Assembly (NCBI GenBank): GCA_031264605.1
Contig: JAISDQ010000184.1
Coordinates: 1-9,789 of the forward strand
From: Synergistaceae bacterium
GTDB lineage: Bacteria > Synergistota > Synergistia > Synergistales > Synergistaceae
Reading direction: 5' to 3'
DNA: 9,789 nt
The position numbers were made by a program, and so were the translations under genes. The notes beneath the pieces were generated by a model. It saw only the letters and a list, made by a program, of their open reading frames with translations, was not told where the DNA came from and did no database searches. Below, piece after piece: positions 6,973-9,789 of this stretch (its first letter is position 1; every line of letters begins with the position of its first letter).

Positions 6973-7535
6973 AACACGGAGTGACGGGATTTATGCGGCA
7001 GGCGCTCGCCGAACAGGCCGATTTGCTCGGCATGGTCGACGACGCTCAGATAGACGCGGTTGTGGACATGATAACCGCCGCCCCTAGGGTTTTCGTTGCC
7101 GGCGTGGGCCGTTCGGGAAACGTGGCGCGGTGTCTAGCCATGAGGATGATGCACATGGGCGTCGAAACCTACGTCGTCGGCGAGACGGTGACGCCCGCGA
7201 TACAGGAGGGCGACCTGCTGCTGATTTCTTCGGGTTCGGGGGAGACGGGGGCGCTTTTGAACTACGCCTCCCGCGCCAGACGTTTCGGCGCGAAAATCGC
7301 GCTGGTCACGATATTCCCGGATTCGAGTATCGGAAAAATGTCCGACGCCGTGATCAGGCTGCCGGGCGTCACGTTCAAGAGCGACGCGCCGCCAACGACG
7401 AAATCGTCACAGCCGCACGGCGTATTGTACGAGCATATGTCGTTCCTGCTCTTCGACTGCGTGATTCTCGCCCTGATGGACGCCCGCGGTTTCGACAGAG
7501 AACGGCTTTTCGACCGGCACGCGAATCTCGAATGA
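6969..7535 (+). CDS. hxlB: 6-phospho-3-hexuloisomerase (PHI)
   Basis: A 188-residue SIS-domain isomerase that converts D-arabino-3-hexulose 6-phosphate to fructose 6-phosphate, the step after HPS in the ribulose monophosphate pathway. The phosphate-binding motif GVGRSG is at 45-50, SSGSGET at 87-93, and the conserved Glu in GVLYEH is followed by the C-terminal signature RHANLE. These match characterised PHI proteins such as MJ1247 and HxlB. The ATG overlaps the HPS stop by four bases and GGAGG lies about 8 bases upstream, so the two are translationally coupled. It is the last gene of the operon. Compared with the paralogue at 5740 it is the more canonical copy and the likelier partner of HPS. 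Confidence 0.88.
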   Translation: MKHGVTGFMRQALAEQADLLGMVDDAQIDAVVDMITAAPRVFVAGVGRSGNVARCLAMRMMHMGVETYVVGETVTPAIQEGDLLLISSGSGETGALLNYASRARRFGAKIALVTIFPDSSIGKMSDAVIRLPGVTFKSDAPPTTKSSQPHGVLYEHMSFLLFDCVILALMDARGFDRERLFDRHANLE

Positions 7536-7595
7536 GAATCGCGGCTCCCCGGCGAACGCGATAGCCCTAAACTTTTCCGAAGCCGAAATCAAGCC

Positions 7596-8609
7596 CTATT
7601 CGGTCTTGAGAGTCATGTCGGAAGCGCCTATCAGATGTTTTTTGCGGAGCGCTTCCGCGAAAACATACGACATGACGGCGGGAAAGACGAAGTGAAGCAG
7701 GATTATTCCAGGCCAGGCACCCTGTCTCATTACGGTGAACGTCCCAACCTGGCCCACCAGCCCGCTCGTTCCCATGCCGGCGCCGACGCTGTTGTTACGC
7801 ATTTTGAAAACCATCGTCCCCACAGGGCCGAGAATGGCCGAAGCCAGCGTCGGAGGCAGCCATATCCAGGGGTTTCTTATGATGTTTGGCATCTGTATCA
7901 TGGAGGTTCCAAGTCCCTGCGATACCAAGCCGCCGACGCCGTTCTCGCGGAAACTCATCGCGGCGAATCCTATCATCTGGCACGAACACCCAACGGTAGC
8001 GGCGCCGGCGGCGAGTCCCGACAGGCCGAGCGAAATGGCGAGGGCCGCGCTCGAAATCGGAAGGGTGAGAACCACGCCCATCACGGCCGAGACAATTATG
8101 CCCATCATAAAGGGATGGAGAGTCGTCGCGGTGTTTATCACAGCGCCGAGCCAGTTCATCAGTTTCGCGGCGTACGGAGCGAAAAAAACGCCCGCGAGCC
8201 CGCCGGCGATTATAGTCCCAAGCGGAATCAGCAGAATATCTATGCTTCCCTTGCTCTTGCTTTGAATCATCTTGCCGGCTTGAGCGCCGACGACCGCGGC
8301 CACCGCCGCTCCCATGGGCTCCCCGACAACCGGGGAAGCGCCGCTGAAAGTGCCGGCGCCCACCGCGCCCACCACGAGCACGGATAAAATCGCCAAAGGG
8401 GGAGCGTCGATGCCGCGCGCCACCCCGGCGGCTATCGCGGGCCCCATCATGTACTGCGCGACGGTACCCAGCCTGACGAGCAGTTCTATGCCGGCGTACG
8501 TCCCAATCTGTTTCAATATCAGTCCGACGCTGAGCGAGGAGAAGAGCCCCAGTCCCATTCCGTTGAGCACTTTTACGCAGTAGGAAGAATAGTTCCCCGT
8601 TCCTTTCAA
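7596..8609 (-). CDS. PTS sugar transporter subunit IIC, PTS_EIIC_2 type
   Basis: A 337-residue integral membrane protein of the PTS_EIIC_2 family (a stand-alone IIC-like permease). Roughly eight to ten hydrophobic segments span the length. Family motifs seen are VLNGMGLGLFSSL near residue 14, SGASPVVGEPMGA near 90, LTLPISSAALAISL, GLAAGAATVGCSCQM, RENGVGGLVSQGLGTS, NIIRNPWIWLPPTLAS and GAGMGTSGLVGQVG. The frame opens just before a TTG at 8609, which I take as the start, because a TGA lies three codons upstream and the first ATG (codon 18) would cut into the conserved domain; GGGTGA upstream can serve as ribosome site. It faces the sugar-phosphate operon tail to tail. No EI, HPr, IIA or IIB gene is nearby, so its energy coupling and substrate are unknown. 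Confidence 0.9.
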   Translation of the reverse strand: MKGTGNYSSYCVKVLNGMGLGLFSSLSVGLILKQIGTYAGIELLVRLGTVAQYMMGPAIAAGVARGIDAPPLAILSVLVVGAVGAGTFSGASPVVGEPMGAAVAAVVGAQAGKMIQSKSKGSIDILLIPLGTIIAGGLAGVFFAPYAAKLMNWLGAVINTATTLHPFMMGIIVSAVMGVVLTLPISSAALAISLGLSGLAAGAATVGCSCQMIGFAAMSFRENGVGGLVSQGLGTSMIQMPNIIRNPWIWLPPTLASAILGPVGTMVFKMRNNSVGAGMGTSGLVGQVGTFTVMRQGAWPGIILLHFVFPAVMSYVFAEALRKKHLIGASDMTLKTE

Positions 8610-8660
8610 TTTCCGTCACCCATTTCGCGGTTTCCATGCGGCCGCTAGATTTATATTTAC

Positions 8661-8689
8661 ATTATAGCTCATACAACGTTAATATTAAA
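8661..8689 (-). promoter_or_regulatory. Promoter for PTS IIC gene
   Basis: On the minus strand a perfect -10 TATAAT lies at 8666-8661, with TTTAAT at 8689-8684 as a weak -35 at 17 bases. The stretch is AT-rich and lies about 50 bases before the TTG start, the right place for the permease promoter. Confidence 0.5.
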
Positions 8690-8725
8690 TAATTCATGGC
8701 CTCGTATCGGTCTGTGCACGGCGCA

Positions 8726-8754
8726 TTGACATTGGAATTTTTTTGTAATAGGAT
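8726..8754 (+). promoter_or_regulatory. Sigma70-type promoter for the AT-rich membrane protein gene
   Basis: A perfect -35 TTGACA (8726-8731) is followed after exactly 17 bases by TAGGAT (8749-8754) as -10. Transcription would start near 8761, about 38 bases before the ATG at 8799. This is the only full consensus -35 found in the window. Confidence 0.65.
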
Positions 8755-8798
8755 GATCCACATAATACGAATGAAGTCATAACTTTATTGGAGGCTTT

Positions 8799-9413
8799 AT
8801 GCGCTATCTATTCTTCGTTCTTCCGCCTCTTTTGTTTTTATATGCGATAGTTTTTTTGTTCATTGGCTTAAAAGCAATGATCAAAAATAAACCTTCTGTT
8901 ATTAACTCAAAATGGTTATTTGTAATGATTTTCTTTTCGGTGCTGCCATACGCGATACATAGCACAATTGATTTGTTTGAGTATGGATTTAAGGGTCCAT
9001 TTGGTTTGATACTTTCAATAACACCTATATTGTTTATTGTATATGTGGTCTTCTTTTATTTTATTATAAAGGGCTATAGCATATACTGCGTAAACGATAT
9101 AGATTTTAGAGAAGCAGTCATTTCTTCATTAAATAACGCGTCGGTAAAATTTGAGGAAAAAATGAATAAAATCGAACTTACCGAATTAAACAATGAATTG
9201 AGTATTGCCTTTACGTCATGGGTAGGAGCAGGGATGATAAAACTAAAAAACAAAAAAGATAAAGTAATTTTCATAAATATTATAGACGGCATTAAACAAT
9301 TTTTCAAAGAAAAAAACATAAAAGCCAAAAAAATGTTAGCAATATTTTATGTAATATTCGGCATTTTTTTTATTATACTCGGTGCGGGCAGTGCAATGCT
9401 TTTTTATAAATAA
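8799..9413 (+). CDS. Unrecognised membrane protein, four predicted helices
   Basis: A 204-residue protein I do not recognise. Hydrophobic segments are at about 3-24, 39-57, 67-90 and 183-202, leaving a soluble, lysine-rich middle domain of about 90 residues (about 92-180). No catalytic motif is evident. GGAGG lies 4 bases before the ATG, and a TTGACA-17-TAGGAT promoter stands upstream, so it is probably expressed. Base composition is very AT-rich and codon use (AAA, ATA, TTT, TTA) is unlike the GC-rich genes to the left, which suggests acquisition by transfer. A decayed second copy of part of this gene lies downstream. Function unknown; a small membrane protein of an accessory island is all that can be said. 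Confidence 0.75.
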   Translation: MRYLFFVLPPLLFLYAIVFLFIGLKAMIKNKPSVINSKWLFVMIFFSVLPYAIHSTIDLFEYGFKGPFGLILSITPILFIVYVVFFYFIIKGYSIYCVNDIDFREAVISSLNNASVKFEEKMNKIELTELNNELSIAFTSWVGAGMIKLKNKKDKVIFINIIDGIKQFFKEKNIKAKKMLAIFYVIFGIFFIILGAGSAMLFYK

Positions 9414-9437
9414 TATATGTATTGCTTAGTTTTAATG

Positions 9438-9502
9438 GCAATACTCAAAAAAAGCCTTCTGTTATTAACCTAAAATGATTATTCATGATGATTTTCTTTC
9501 CT
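9438..9502 (+). pseudogene. Decayed partial copy of the upstream membrane protein gene
   Basis: This stretch aligns with 8874-8938 inside the membrane protein gene. Fifteen bases (CCTTCTGTTATTAAC) are identical at 8892-8906 and 9455-9469, followed by further near-identical blocks up to the shared ATGATTTTCTTT. Translated, KPSVINLK, stop, LFMMIFF mirrors KPSVINSKWLFVMIFF of the intact gene: the TGG codon for Trp39 (8913-8915) has become TGA (9476-9478). There is also a one-base deletion before the shared block. It is a remnant of a diverged tandem paralogue, not a functional gene. Confidence 0.75.
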
Positions 9503-9517
9503 ATAATGTCACCATAA

Positions 9518-9592
9518 TACGGGCTTAAGCTCGCGCTTGAGGCGAAGAAGCTGAAAAATTCGTTGAAAACTGTAAAGCGACCGGAGGAATAA
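9518..9592 (+). pseudogene. Tail remnant of a lost gene upstream of DUF2284
   Basis: Twenty-four codons are open from just after a TAA (9515-9517) to a TAA at 9590-9592, without a start codon or ribosome site. The predicted peptide, YGLKLALEAKKLKNSLK followed by TVKRPEE, looks like the amphipathic, charged end of a real protein, and its composition is more like the GC-rich host than the AT-rich segment before it. It ends one base before the ATG of the next gene, the spacing usual for operon neighbours. I infer the 3' end of a gene whose body was removed or displaced when the AT-rich segment arrived. The original family cannot be named from 24 residues. Confidence 0.45.
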
Positions 9593-9593
9593 T

Positions 9594-9789
9594 ATGAACG
9601 CGCAGATAGATCGGATTATCGCACAGCATGGTTGTATCGATTATAAATGGATAGTTCCTCAACACCATAGAATTGTCTCAAGATGGGTCAGATTTCACTG
9701 TGAGTTTGGCTGTAAAAATTACGGAAAGAACGGAAGCTGCCCTCCCGCTGTGCCTTCTGTCGAGGAATGCCGTAAAATGATTTATGAAT
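9594..9789 (+). CDS. DUF2284 metal-binding protein (N-terminal part, runs off right edge)
   Basis: The first 65 codons of a DUF2284 (predicted metal-binding) protein. The family hallmark is visible: Cys36 and Cys40 (CEFGC), then YGKNGSCPP with Cys49, followed by the acidic EEC with Cys59. An additional Cys14 is present near the N-terminus. Such cysteine sets suggest an iron-sulfur or zinc site; the biochemical role of the family is not established. GGAGG at 9583-9587 lies 6 bases before the ATG and confirms the start. The gene follows, by one base, an open frame that looks like the end of a lost gene, so its native promoter may have been lost too. The remainder lies outside the window. Confidence 0.88.
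   Translation, partial: MNAQIDRIIAQHGCIDYKWIVPQHHRIVSRWVRFHCEFGCKNYGKNGSCPPAVPSVEECRKMIYE

Larger units (their letters stand above)
8761..9521 (+). repeat. 9-bp direct repeat CATAATACG at both edges of the AT-rich segment
   Basis: CATAATACG occurs at 8761-8769 and again at 9513-9521, and the span between holds the AT-rich gene and its decayed copy. The second copy lies where the frame resembling a lost gene's tail begins. A 9-base match in about 1 kb of AT-rich DNA can arise by chance, and the second copy could partly derive from the decayed gene duplicate, so a target-site duplication is only a suggestion. Confidence 0.25.

Noticed and set aside
7538..7562. Inverted repeat ATCGCG/CGCGAT between the convergent operon and PTS gene
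   Set aside because: A 6-bp stem with a 13-base loop and no run of T on either side, so it does not qualify as an intrinsic terminator.
7795..8637. A 280-codon minus-strand frame starting with an ATG just upstream of the PTS gene
   Set aside because: It is arginine-rich and without motifs, and overlaps the PTS_EIIC_2 protein almost completely. I considered a frameshift joining the two, but the PTS protein is complete from its TTG start.
9419..9444. Inverted repeat GTATTGC/GCAATAC after the membrane protein gene
   Set aside because: A 7-bp AT-rich stem with a 12-base loop, followed by A rather than T on the plus strand; a poor terminator, and it overlaps the start of the decayed gene copy.
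9524..9541. Hairpin CTTAAGC/GCTTGAG with a TCGC loop
   Set aside because: A 7-bp stem with one G-T pair and no T run. It falls inside the gene-tail reading frame, so coding constraint is a sufficient explanation.
1..9789. CRISPR arrays, tRNA or rRNA genes, transposases, integrases
   Set aside because: No regularly spaced repeats, no cloverleaf or rRNA-like stretch and no recombinase motif was found on either strand by reading.

Overview
The window is a GC-rich bacterial chromosome segment with a short AT-rich insert near its right end. Genes are tightly packed with clear Shine-Dalgarno sites. A PTS permease, an SNF2/SWIM pair (as in Bacillus ywqA/ywqB) and RuMP-type enzymes suggest a heterotrophic Firmicutes or Synergistota-like bacterium. 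This placement is inferred from gene content only and is weak.

Region 1 (1-3791, minus strand) holds three genes that read as one transcription unit: an SNF2-family helicase, a SWIM zinc-finger protein overlapping it by one base, and the 5' part of a proline iminopeptidase-type alpha/beta hydrolase that runs off the left edge.

Region 2 (3792-4054) is a divergent control region. Each side has a perfect extended -10 element (TGnTATAAT). Two 8-bp palindromes with a central CG resemble LacI-family operator cores.

Region 3 (4055-7535, plus strand) is a five-gene operon: a PfkB sugar kinase, a ribulose-phosphate/allulose-phosphate 3-epimerase-like protein, a first SIS-domain phosphohexuloisomerase-like protein, a 3-hexulose-6-phosphate synthase-like protein, and a second, canonical 6-phospho-3-hexuloisomerase. 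The parts look like the ribulose monophosphate pathway joined to a sugar-kinase/epimerase module. One isomerase paralogue has lost part of its phosphate-binding motif, and the epimerase has altered phosphate loops. I infer a catabolic route for an unusual hexulose or pentulose phosphate, or pentose supply by reversed RuMP chemistry. This operon is the most interesting item in the window.

Region 4 (7596-8609, minus strand) is a lone PTS_EIIC_2-type permease, convergent with the operon and a candidate to supply it.

Region 5 (about 8640-9517) is strikingly AT-rich: 9241-9300 has 11 G/C of 60, against 34 of 60 at 4681-4740. It carries an unrecognised four-helix membrane protein with a strong sigma70-type promoter, followed by a decayed partial second copy of the same gene. 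After it comes a short open frame that looks like the tail of a lost gene, ending one base before a DUF2284 metal-binding protein that runs off the right edge. I read this as an insertion that destroyed most of the gene upstream of DUF2284.
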